Source: CAWCGU01 sp963795195
Lineage (GTDB): Bacteria > Actinomycetota > Thermoleophilia > Solirubrobacterales > 70-9
Reading direction: 5' to 3'
Length of the DNA stretch: 64,000 nt
NCBI GenBank assembly: GCA_963795195.1
Contig: CAWCGU010000006.1
Location: 2,932,102-2,996,101, forward strand
Position 1 is the first letter of the stretch, and each line of letters starts with the position of its first letter. This document shows positions 38,980 through 47,093 of this stretch, piece after piece. Made by a program: the position numbers and the translations under genes. The notes below the pieces were generated by a model. The model saw nothing but the letters and a program-made list of their open reading frames with translations, was not told where the DNA came from and did no database searches.

Positions 38980-41224
38980 TCAGCGGACCACGGCGTCGAG
39001 CGCGACGCAGCCCTCGCCGTCGAGATGAACGACGACCGGGTTCAGTTCGATCAGCTCGTGGCCACCGGATCCCAGCAGCTCGGCGACTTGGACGCAAAGG
39101 CCGCACAGCGCGCCGATATCCCAGCTTGTCTGGGCGCGAGCCCCGAAGAGCAGCGGGGCGCCGCGCAGGGACTGGAGCGCTCGCTCGATTCTGGCGGCGT
39201 CGGCGGGGAGGGGAATGACGACCGCATCCGCGAGCGCCTCGGTCCAGACGCCGCCGAGGCCGACGATCAGCGCCGGGACGACGGCGTCGGCGCGAGCCGC
39301 GACGATCAGCTCGAGGCCGCGCGGCTCCATCCGCTCGACAAGGAACCGCACCCCTCCTCCCGCGCCGAACGTCGGATTTACCACCGCATGTGTCCGTAAT
39401 CCCGACGTTCGGCGATGGAGGGGCGAGGAGGCGAGTCGCTCACAGGCTGCCCGGAGCTCGGCCTCGTCCTCGATTCCCAGCGCAATCCCGCCGATCTCGC
39501 TCTTGTGCGTGATCTCGGGGGCCGACAGCTTGAGCGCCACCGGCCAGCCGATGCGCACGGCGATCGCCACCGCCCCATCGGCGTCGTCGGCCTCCCCGCC
39601 TTCCGGGACCGCCACCCCGGCCGCGCGCAGCACCCCCTTCGCCACGCCCTCCGAAAGCGCCTCCGCAGACCCCCTTCCCGCCGAACGTCCCAATTGACCT
39701 CCCCTGGGGTGTACTCCCGGACGTTCGGCTTGTCGGGGGGTTGCAGCGGCGGCGATTTCGCGCAGACGCTTCGCGTCGCCGGGTGGGCCTCGCAGCGCCT
39801 TGACGCAGGCGAGCGCCGTCGTCAGGCCACCGACGGGGGGAACTCCGCGCGCCGCGCACTCGCGGTTCGCGTCCTCGCTGACGAGGTCGGGCAGGGTGGA
39901 GGCCAGCAGCGTCGCCGCCTGACAATCCTCGGCGCCGTCGAGCAGCCCGCGCCGCACTGCGGCCCACTCCGCCTCGGACTCCGGCGCCAGATCGCGCGGG
40001 TGGTCGTAGAGCAGCAGCAGCTGGTCGATCGCCGGGTCCTCGCCGACGCTGCGGACGATGTTCGCCAGCAGCTCGGTCTCCGCCCAGATCATCGACGTGT
40101 AGTCGAGGGGGTTGCCGACCGTGGCGGCGTCGGGAAGCAGGTCGCGCAGCGTCGCCTGTGTCGCTCGACCCCAAGTCGGGTAGCCGTACCCCAAGCCGCT
40201 CGGCCTCGTCTGCGGCGAGCCCAGAATCTCCGCCGGAGCAGGTCAGCACCGCGAGGCCGCCATTGCCCAGCGGTCGCGCCCGCGGCTCGGCAAGCACCCG
40301 CGCGAGCTCGAGCAGCTCGTGCGGGTCGCTCGCCCAGGCCGCTCCCGCCTCCTCGATCAGCGCCCGGAAGACGCGCGCGTCGCCGGCCAGCGCGCCGGTG
40401 TGGGCGGCGGCCGCGGCGCTGCCCGCGTCTGAGGAGCCGACCTTGAGCACGGCGACGCCGATCCCTCGCTCGGCGCAGGCGGCAAGCGCGTTCGCCAGCC
40501 GCTCGCCATCGCCATCAGATTCCAGGAACAGCCCCACCGAGCCGACGCCGTCGAGCTGCGCCACCGCCGCCAGCCAGTCGGCCGCCTCGAGCACAGTCTG
40601 GTTTCCCGTCGAGACGATCGTGTGGTAGTCGATCCCGCGCCGCGAGCCGATCGCGTTGACGGCGAGGTTGCCGCTCTGGGAGATCAGCGCCACGCGGCCG
40701 GGCACGAGCGGCTGCACCGAGTCGCCCCAGAGCGGCGCCAGCCCGGCGACCGAGACGATCCCGTTGCCGTTCGGCCCGCAGACCGGCAGCCCGCCGGCGA
40801 GCGCCCGCTCACGCAGCTCGCGCTCGAGCCCCACCCCCGACTCGACCTCCCCGAACCCCGCCGAGAGCACCACCGCCCCGCCGCAGCCGCGCTCGACCGC
40901 GTCGCCGATCGCCGCCGGCACGCCTGCCGCCGGGATCGCGACGACGACCGCGTCGACGGGCTCGGGCAGCTCCAGCAGGCTTGCGAAGCACTTGCGCCCG
41001 TGGACCTCGGAGCGCTTCGGGTTGACGCCCCAGACCGTCCCCGTGAAGCCCCAGCGCTCGAGGTTGCGAAAGGTCATGTCCCCATAGGACCCGGGCCGGT
41101 CGTTGGCGCCGACGACGGCGACCGAGCGGGGCGCCAGCAGGGGAGAGAGATTCCTAAAGGGGTCAGACCCCTTTAGGTTTTCGTTCTGAGTTGATTTGGT
41201 GTCGAGCACCGGAACTGGATTCAC
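38980..41224 (-). CDS. ADP-forming acyl-CoA synthetase family protein (one frameshift; palindromic inserts)
   Basis: A protein of about 735 residues of the NDP-forming acetate-CoA ligase family. Order: CoA-binding domain (APRSVAVVGANDRPGSYGD, VVLSAGFGEVESGVG, VCGPNGNGIVSVAG), the succinyl-CoA-ligase-like domain with the active His context (LISQSGNLAVNAIGSR, KVGSSDAGSAAAAAHTGAL), and an ATP-grasp domain (WPVALKLSAPEITHKSEIGG, LELIVAARADAVVPALIVGL, LIELNPVVVHLDGEGCVALD). A frame break lies near 40180. Two 50-nt palindromes (39364-39413, 39680-39729) are read in frame in loops, and a third hairpin lies in the N-terminus (residues NLKGSDPFRN). It could activate or release acyl-CoA from the oxidations coded nearby. 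Confidence 0.85.
39363..39414. repeat. 50-nt palindromic element in frame inside the acyl-CoA synthetase gene (1)
   Basis: Perfect 13-base arms (CGCCGAACGTCGG and its complement) flank 26 bases; the GCCGAACGTC...GACGTTCGGC core is exactly 50 bases. It codes for about 17 residues (LRTHAVVNPTFGAGG) in a loop of the ATP-grasp domain where relatives have nothing comparable. Confidence 0.85.
39680..39729. repeat. 50-nt palindromic element in frame inside the acyl-CoA synthetase gene (2)
   Basis: Perfect 11-base arms (GCCGAACGTCC and its complement) flank 28 bases, 50 bases in all, same length and same ends as the element 316 bases away. It codes for KPNVREYTPGEV-like or QAERPGVHPRGG-type text depending on frame; in the gene's frame it reads PGVHPRGGQLGRSAG, in the linker before the ATP-grasp domain. 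Confidence 0.85.
41153..41177. repeat. Palindromic repeat (CCTAAAGGGG family) in the synthetase N-terminus
   Basis: Ten-base perfect arms (CCTAAAGGGG and its complement) with loop TCAGA. Read in the gene's frame it gives NLKGSDPFRN between the start codon and the CoA-binding domain. Confidence 0.85.
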
Positions 41225-41243
41225 ACGGTTCGGACTTGTCAGC

Positions 41244-42464
41244 CTAGTGCAGCATGCGCTCGACGCCGCGGCGCTCCAGCCCCCGCGTGATGATCAGCCG
41301 CTGGACCTCGCTGGTGCCCTCCCAGATGCGGTCGACCCGCACCTCGCGCAGCAGCCGCTCGACGGCGAAGTCGCGCCGGTAGCCGCGGCCGCCGAAGGCC
41401 TGCACGCAGCGGTCGGCGCAGCGCCAGGCCGCCTCGCTCGTGAACAGCTTCGCCATCGAGGCCTTGTGGTGGACCATCTTCGGGTCGGCGCCGGAGTCGG
41501 CCAGCGCGGCGACGTTCAGCGTCAGCAGCCGTCCCGCGGCGGCGTCGGCCGCAGAGTCCGCGAGCGGGAAGGAGACCCCCTGGTAGTCGTAGATCCGCGA
41601 GCCGCCCTGCTCGCGCTCGGTTGCCCAGGCGACGGTCTCCTCGATCAGCCGCCACATCGTCCCGCCGCAGCGCGCCGCGATCCCCAGCCGCTCCTCCGTG
41701 AACCAGTGGCGCTGCAGGTCGTTGCCGCCGCCGATCCCGCCGATGATGTCCGCCTCGCGCAGCTCGACGTCGCGGAAGGCGATCGTCGGGTGGCCGTCGG
41801 GATAGTTGTGCGTGTAGGGCGGGTTGTCGACGATCTCGATTCCGTCGAGCCCCGCGTCGACGACGAACAAGGTGGGGAGGGGCTCGCCGCCGTCCACCAC
41901 GTTGGCCATCACCACATACACGTCGGCGTGATCGCCCGAGGTCACGAACCACTTCTCGGCATTCAGCCGGAAGCCGCCGCCGCTCGGCTGCGCGGTCGCC
42001 TCGATCTGCGATGGATCGGAGCCGGCGTCGCGTTCGGTGACCGCGTAGGCGTCCTTCAGCTCGCCACGCAGGGCGGGGCGCAGGTAGCGGTCGATCTGCT
42101 CGGCGGAGGCGTGCGCCCAGACGTTGTAGGCCTGGGGAATGTGCCAGTGGATCGCGTTGGTAGTGCGCCCGTACTGCTCCTCGGCGAGCGCCCATTGCGT
42201 CCGAGTCCAGCCCTGGCCGCCGTGCTCGACCGCGTGGATCCCACCGTTCAGCCCGGCGTCGATCGCCGCGCGCTTGACCTCGGCGATCTTCTCCTCGGGT
42301 AGCCGCCCGCCGCGGGTTTCCGCTTCGACCTCGAGCGGCATCAGCACCTCCTCGGCAAAGCGCCGCGCCCGGGCCTGGACGTCAAGCGTGGCGGCGTCGA
42401 GCTGTGGCACGGCGGCGGCAACAAGCTCCAGAGCGGATTCGAGTGCCTCGACCTGCAAACCCAT
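41244..42464 (-). CDS. Acyl-CoA dehydrogenase family protein
   Basis: An intact 406-residue flavoprotein. Landmarks: RRFAEEVLMPLEVEAETRGG, AVEHGGQGWTRTQWALAEEQ, AYAVTERDAGSDPSQIEATA (FAD/substrate box), GFRLNAEKWFVTSGDHADVY, AWRCADRCVQAFGGRGYRRD and VDRIWEGTSEVQRLIITRGL with the Glu that acts as base in the medium-chain type. It dehydrogenates an acyl-CoA at C2-C3; the chain or ring it uses is unknown. I chose ATG 42464 (MGLQVEALE) because the promoter at 42471-42499 puts the transcript start on it, making a leaderless mRNA. The same operator is found before the Rieske operon. Confidence 0.92.
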   Translation of the reverse strand: MGLQVEALESALELVAAAVPQLDAATLDVQARARRFAEEVLMPLEVEAETRGGRLPEEKIAEVKRAAIDAGLNGGIHAVEHGGQGWTRTQWALAEEQYGRTTNAIHWHIPQAYNVWAHASAEQIDRYLRPALRGELKDAYAVTERDAGSDPSQIEATAQPSGGGFRLNAEKWFVTSGDHADVYVVMANVVDGGEPLPTLFVVDAGLDGIEIVDNPPYTHNYPDGHPTIAFRDVELREADIIGGIGGGNDLQRHWFTEERLGIAARCGGTMWRLIEETVAWATEREQGGSRIYDYQGVSFPLADSAADAAAGRLLTLNVAALADSGADPKMVHHKASMAKLFTSEAAWRCADRCVQAFGGRGYRRDFAVERLLREVRVDRIWEGTSEVQRLIITRGLERRGVERMLH

Positions 42465-42470
42465 GCGCCC

Positions 42471-42499
42471 AACATACATGCGTTTGACTACAAGGTCAA
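42471..42499 (-). promoter_or_regulatory. Promoter and palindromic operator of the acyl-CoA dehydrogenase gene
   Basis: On the minus strand TTGACC (42499-42494), 17 bases, TATGTT (42476-42471). The palindrome TTGACTACAAGGTCAA (42484-42499) covers the -35 element. The expected start of transcription falls on the ATG at 42464. Confidence 0.8.
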
Positions 42500-42584
42500 C
42501 GCCCCCCGGCACCGCTACGGTCGCGTCTGGCGCACCGCGACCCGCCTCAGCCGTGACCCCGGGATGCGGCCTCGCGAAAAGCCG

Positions 42585-43415
42585 CTAGCGCTCGCAGCTG
42601 CGCTCGACGTCGCGGCCGCGGCCGCCCGCGCAGCGATCGAAGCCGCGCCCTCCGGTCAGCGTGTCGTTGCCGCCGCCGCCGCCGATCACGTCGTTGTCGG
42701 CCCCTCCGTTGAGCCGGTCGGCGCCGCGCCCACCGCGCATCCGGTCGTTCCCCCTGCCGCCGCCGGCGATGTCGTTGCCGGCGTTGCCGCGGATGGTGTC
42801 GTTGCCGGAGCCGCTGCAGATCACGTCGTCGCCGTCGAGGGCGGTGATCACGTCATCCCCGCCGCGCGCCACGATCACGTCGCGCTTGTCGGTCCCGATC
42901 AGGTTGTCGGCTGCATCGCTGCCGACGATGTTCGCCGCAAGCCCGCGGCACCTCGGCGGAGGCGGGGCGTTGCTGACGTTGGTGACCTCGCTGTCGCTGC
43001 GGTCCTCGGTGTAGGGGGAAGTGCTCTTTACGGTGGCGTTGTTGGTGATCCGTCCGTCGCGGCGCGGCTGCACCAGGATCTCGATCGTGGCCCCCGCTCC
43101 GCTCGGGATCGTTCCCAGCGGGCACTCGATCCGGCGTCCGCTGCGGTCGCAGGCGCTGCCCTGGGTCGAGGTCACGGAGATGAACTTCAGACCGGCGGGC
43201 AGCCGGTCGGTGACCACGACTCCCTCCGCCGCATCCGCCCCGGAATTCGCGACCTCGATCGTGTAGGTGAGATCGGTCTTTTCGACCACGGGGTCGGCGC
43301 TGTCGCTCTTGGTGATCGTCAGGCTGGCCGCGCCGGGAGCGAGCGCAGGCAGCAAAGCCACCGCGCAAAAGGCAGTGCCAACCACCGCCAGCTTGATCCC
43401 CAGCCGTCTCACCAC
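42585..43415 (-). CDS. Secreted DUF11 + RTX calcium-binding repeat protein
   Basis: An intact protein of 276 residues. After a signal peptide (VVGTAFCAVALLPALAPGAA) comes a DUF11 beta-sandwich (LTITKSDSADPVVEKTDLTY, VVVTDRLPAGLKFISVTSTQ, CPLGTIPSGAGATIEILVQP), then seven or so RTX nonapeptides (GSDAADNLIGTDKRDVIVAR, GGDDVITALDGDDVICSGSG, GGRGNDRMRGGRGADRLNGG) that bind Ca2+ in a beta-roll. It ends CAGGRGRDVERSCER. It stands alone between two genes of the suspected TTGAC-GTCAA regulon but has no copy of that operator at its own start. Confidence 0.9.
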   Translation of the reverse strand: MVRRLGIKLAVVGTAFCAVALLPALAPGAASLTITKSDSADPVVEKTDLTYTIEVANSGADAAEGVVVTDRLPAGLKFISVTSTQGSACDRSGRRIECPLGTIPSGAGATIEILVQPRRDGRITNNATVKSTSPYTEDRSDSEVTNVSNAPPPPRCRGLAANIVGSDAADNLIGTDKRDVIVARGGDDVITALDGDDVICSGSGNDTIRGNAGNDIAGGGRGNDRMRGGRGADRLNGGADNDVIGGGGGNDTLTGGRGFDRCAGGRGRDVERSCER

Positions 43416-43541
43416 TTCTTACCCTACCCGCAGATCCAGAGATCCAATAGTGAATGGCGCACTCGGCTGGACGCGATCCGCTGAACAATGGCTCCCTGGT
43501 CCAGAGGGCGTGGACTGAAGCGCCGTCGTTCGCGCATTAGT

Positions 43542-43569
43542 GGGGTCAGACCCCAAAGGGACAGAGCCC
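43542..43569. repeat. GGGGTC-A-GACCCC repeat in the Rieske promoter region
   Basis: A small perfect palindrome (43542-43554) runs into AAAGGGACAGAGCCC. Bases 43549-43569 are the exact reverse complement of 6494-6514 inside xseA. It lies just upstream of the operator at 43578. Confidence 0.75.
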
Positions 43570-43577
43570 ATGCGCTA

Positions 43578-43606
43578 TTGACTACAAGGTCAATCCGTGC
43601 CAGAAT
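43578..43606 (+). promoter_or_regulatory. Promoter and palindromic operator of the Rieske operon
   Basis: TTGACT (43578-43583), 17 bases, CAGAAT (43601-43606). The palindrome TTGACTACAAGGTCAA (43578-43593) overlaps the -35 element and is identical to the one at 42484-42499. Transcription would start within a few bases of the GTG at 43617. Confidence 0.8.
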
Positions 43607-43616
43607 CTCGCCTGGA

Positions 43617-44783
43617 GTGAGCCTCAAACTCGATCCCACGGCCGTCGACGCCACGCTCGAGCCGCTCGAGCGGGCGACGATGCTGCCTCCGGCCGCCTTC
43701 ACCGACCCGACCGTGCTCGACTGGGAGCTCGACCAGGTCTTTCGCGGCTGGATCTGCGTCGGCCACTCCGCCCAGGTCGCCGAGCCCGGCGCCTGGATCG
43801 CGCGTGAGATCGCGACCGACTCCATCGTCGTCATGGGCGACGCCGACGGCCGCGTGCGCGCCTTCCTCAATGTCTGCCGGCACCGCGGCTCCCGCATCTT
43901 CGAGCAGGCCGAGGGAAGCGTCCGCCGCCGCATCCAGTGCCCCTACCACGGCTGGAGCTACAAGCTTGACGGCTCACTGGCGGCCGCTCCCCACATGGAG
44001 GGCGTCGAGGACTTCGACACCTCCTGCTGGGGGCTGATCCCCGTCCGCGTCGCCCAGCTCGGCGGCCTCGTCTTCGTCGACCTCTCCGGCGAGGCGCCGC
44101 CGATCGAGACCCACGTCGGCGAGCTCACCACCCACCTCGAGCGCTACCGCAACGCCACGCTTCGCCGCGCCGGCGCCACCGACTACGTCGTCCACTCCAA
44201 CTGGAAGTCGATCGCCGAGAACTACTCCGAGTGCCTGCACTGCCCCGGCATCCACCCCGAGCTGAACGCGCTCTCTGACTACATGTCGGGTGAGGAAGTG
44301 CTCGGCGACGGCGCCTGGTGCGGCGGCTCGATGACGCTGCGCGAGGGCGCGGAGACGATGGCGACCGGAGGCGGCCACACCGGCAACCGCCCGCCGATCG
44401 AGGGCCTCGACGCCGCCGAGCTCAATACCGTCCTCTACTTCGTGCTCTTCCCCAACGCGCTCGTCTCGCTTCACCCCGACTACGTGATGCTCCACACCCT
44501 CTGGCCGCGTGAGCCCGGCGTCACCGACGTCGTCTGCGAGTGGTTCTTCGAGCAGCGCACGATCGAGGCCTCAGGCTTCGACCCCTCCGACGCGATCGAC
44601 TTCTGGGACACCGTCAACCGCCAGGACTGGCACGTCTGCGAGCTGACCCAGAAGGGAGTCCGCACCCGGGGTTATCAGCCCGGCCGCTACTCGGCCGAAG
44701 AAGTCGACGTCCACGCCTTCGACGTGATGGTCGCGCGCAAATACCGCGAGGCGTTGCGCGAGGGCGCGGAGGTTGCAGCTTGA
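43617..44783 (+). CDS. Rieske [2Fe-2S] ring-hydroxylating-type oxygenase, alpha subunit
   Basis: An intact protein of 388 residues. The Rieske cluster ligands are in CRHRGSRIFE and CPYHGWSYKLDG; the mononuclear iron site is in ENYSECLHCPGIHPEL (two His) with the bridging acid, and the catalytic domain follows (LFPNALVSLHPDYVMLHTLW). Single-alpha oxygenases of this shape act on aromatic rings but also N-demethylate or cleave quaternary amines such as carnitine, glycine betaine and stachydrine; the neighbouring polyamine-type transporter favours an amine, by inference. GTG 43617 is chosen for its promoter position. Its stop overlaps the next gene's TTG (TTGA). Confidence 0.92.
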   Translation: MSLKLDPTAVDATLEPLERATMLPPAAFTDPTVLDWELDQVFRGWICVGHSAQVAEPGAWIAREIATDSIVVMGDADGRVRAFLNVCRHRGSRIFEQAEGSVRRRIQCPYHGWSYKLDGSLAAAPHMEGVEDFDTSCWGLIPVRVAQLGGLVFVDLSGEAPPIETHVGELTTHLERYRNATLRRAGATDYVVHSNWKSIAENYSECLHCPGIHPELNALSDYMSGEEVLGDGAWCGGSMTLREGAETMATGGGHTGNRPPIEGLDAAELNTVLYFVLFPNALVSLHPDYVMLHTLWPREPGVTDVVCEWFFEQRTIEASGFDPSDAIDFWDTVNRQDWHVCELTQKGVRTRGYQPGRYSAEEVDVHAFDVMVARKYREALREGAEVAA

Positions 44784-46420
44784 CCCTCGGCGCCAACGAG
44801 ATCGCCCGCAAGCTCGGTGAGGTCGGCCTCCCCGAACCGGTCTCCCAGCTCGCCGCCCGCGACTGGGACGTCATCGTCGTCGGCGGCGGCCACAACGGCC
44901 TCACCGCCGCCACCTACCTGGCCCGCGCCGGCAAGTCGGTGCTGGTGCTCGAGCGCCGCGAGCGCCTCGGCGGCGCCGCCACGCTCGAGCGCCCCTTCTC
45001 GAACCCCGACTTCGTGATCAGCCCCTGCGCCTACGTCGTCGGCCTGCTCGACCCGCTCGTGATCGGGGAACTGAGCCTGCGCGAGCGCGGCCTGCGCTAC
45101 TGGATGGCCGACCCGAACCTCTGGGTCCCCTTCGAGGACGGCAGCGCCTTCGGCCAGTACCTCGACGACGCCAAGACCCAGGCGGGGATGGAGGCGCTCG
45201 GCGTCTCCAAGAAGGACATCGAGGGCTACTGGGCCTACGAGGAGCTCTTCGACGAGGCCCGAAAGCGCCTGCGCACGGGCGAGCGCGACTCCTGGGTCGG
45301 CGCCAGCCCGACCCGCGACGAGATCGAGGCCATGCTCGGCTCCCAGGAGCTGATCGACCTCTGCTTCACCGCCTCGATCGAGGACGTCCTCGACGACTAC
45401 ATCCACGACGAGCGCCTAAGAACCGCGCTCTTCGGCCAGGGGATCATCGGCACCTGGGGCGGCCCCTCCGAACCCGGCACCGCAAGCATCAAGCTGATGC
45501 ACTACCAGGGCGACATGGACGGCGACGGCCCCACCTGGGGCTACGTCGAGGGCGGCATGGGGATGATCAGCTTCGCGATCGCCGACGCCGCGCAGGAGTC
45601 CGGCGCCACGCTCGCCTGCGGCGTCGCCGGTCGCCAGGATCACCCCGGAGGAGGGCGTCACGCTCGAGGACGGCACCGAGATCCGCGCCCGCACCGTCGT
45701 CTGCAACGCCGACCCCAAGCGCCTGCTGCGGCTGCTCGACGGCACGACATCGACGCCGCCTACCGCGAAAGACTCGAGGCCTGGAAGATCCGCAGCCCCG
45801 TCGTCAAGTTCAACGCCGCGCTCGAGCGCCTGCCCGAGTGGACCGCGGCGCCCGGCGAGACCTGGCCGGCCCGGGCGACGATCGACGCCACCGGCACGAT
45901 GGCCGAGGCCCAGCAGGCCTTCGAGCGCTGCGAGGCCGGCGAGCCCGCCGTCGGCTTCGGCGAGATCTACATCCAGACCGGCTATGACCCGAGCCCCGCG
46001 CCCGGAGGGCAAGCACCTGCTCAGCGTCTTCGGCCAGTACGCCCCCTACGAGATCGCCGACGGCGACTGGGAGACGCGCGCGCGCCGGCGTCGCGCGCCA
46101 GTTCATCGACCTGATCGGCCGCTTCGCCCCCGACTTCGAGGACTGCCTGATCGACCACGAGGTGCTCGGCCCGCCCGACATCGAGTCGCGGATCGGCCTC
46201 ACCCGCGGCAACATCTTCCAGGGCGAGGTCACGCCCGACCAGATGTGGGAGAACCGCCTGACGCCGCGCACCCCCGTCCCCGGCTTCTACCTCTGCGGCG
46301 CGGCGACCCATCCGGCGGGAAGCGTGATCGCGCTCAACGGCCGCAACGCCGCCGAGGCCGTGCTCGGCCGACGCCGGCGAGCGCCTGCCCGTGGCCGAGG
46401 CCCTCCGGGAAAGCGGTTAG
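44780..46420 (+). CDS. NAD(P)/FAD-dependent oxidoreductase, phytoene-desaturase-like, copy 2 (frame-broken)
   Basis: A paralogue of the oxidoreductase at 31676-33521. From TTG 44780 (four-base overlap with the Rieske stop): DVIVVGGGHNGLTAATYLAR, VLVLERRERLGGAATLERPF, FVISPCAYVVGLLDPLVIGE, TASIEDVLDDYIHDERLRTA, GYVEGGMGMISFAIADAAQE, then broken text to FNAALERLPEWTAAPGETWP and the FAD-closing motif GFYLCGAATHPAGSVIALNG, ending LPVAEALRESG at 46420. Breaks are near 45630, 45750, 46005, 46085 and 46370. About 540 residues. It probably either supplies the second oxidation step or acts on the same substrate as the Rieske enzyme. Confidence 0.88.
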
Positions 46421-46432
46421 CGTCTCCCACCG

Positions 46433-47071
46433 ATGTCCGAGTCGACTCGCGAGCGCATTCTCGAAGCCGCCTGCGAGCTGATCGCCTCCGACGGCATCGA
46501 CGACGTGCGGATCGCCCGCGTGGCGATGCGCGCCGGCGTCTCGACCGGCCTCGTCCACCACCACTTCTCAACGCGCGAGGAGCTGCTCGAGCAGGCGCTC
46601 GTCCACTCCTTCGAGCAGGCCGGCGACCAGCGCTTTCGCGAGGCCGCCGCGGGTGGAACCGCGACCGAGGCGCTCGCCCTCGGCCTCGCCGAGTGCCTGC
46701 CCTTCCCCGGCGTCCAGGAGCAGCAGTGGGTCCTCTGGGTGGAGCTGTGGCTGCGCGCCGTCCGCGAACCGGCGCTGCGCCCAGTCGCCACCCGCCTCTA
46801 CGCCGAGTACCGCGACTGGATGGAGAACCTGATCGCGGCGGGAATCGCCTCCGGCGAGTTCGAGCTGCGCGCCGGCGCCGATCCCGCCGCCATCGCCGAC
46901 CTGGCGATGGCGCTGCTCGACGGCGCCGGCGTGCGAGCGCTGCTCGGCGACCCGGCGATGGACGCCGAGCGCGCCCGCGAGCTCGTCGCCACCCGCCTCG
47001 CCGCCGAGCTCGGCCTCGAGCCCGAGGCGCTGGCGCCGCCCGTCCCAGACCCGAATTTGACCAACGTTTAG
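46433..47071 (+). CDS. TetR-family transcriptional regulator
   Basis: An intact protein of 212 residues. The DNA-binding part is RERILEAACELIASDGIDDV, RIARVAMRAGVSTGLVHHHF, a TetR helix-turn-helix, followed by STREELLEQALVHSFEQAGD and an all-helical ligand domain (WVLWVELWLRAVREPALRPV). The VSTGLVHHHFSTREELL style is that of the BetI-like branch that controls amine (choline) oxidation genes, an inference from family resemblance. It lies 12 bases after the oxidoreductase and 22 before potD, and is the obvious candidate to bind TTGACTACAAGGTCAA. Confidence 0.92.
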   Translation: MSESTRERILEAACELIASDGIDDVRIARVAMRAGVSTGLVHHHFSTREELLEQALVHSFEQAGDQRFREAAAGGTATEALALGLAECLPFPGVQEQQWVLWVELWLRAVREPALRPVATRLYAEYRDWMENLIAAGIASGEFELRAGADPAAIADLAMALLDGAGVRALLGDPAMDAERARELVATRLAAELGLEPEALAPPVPDPNLTNV

Positions 47072-47093
47072 GCGGGTGGGCGAAGGGGAGCGC

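Noticed and set aside
47050..47076. TTGACCAACGTTTAGG before potD as another copy of the palindromic operator
   Set aside because: Only one half-site is present and it lies in the end of the TetR gene; the second half GTCAA is missing.
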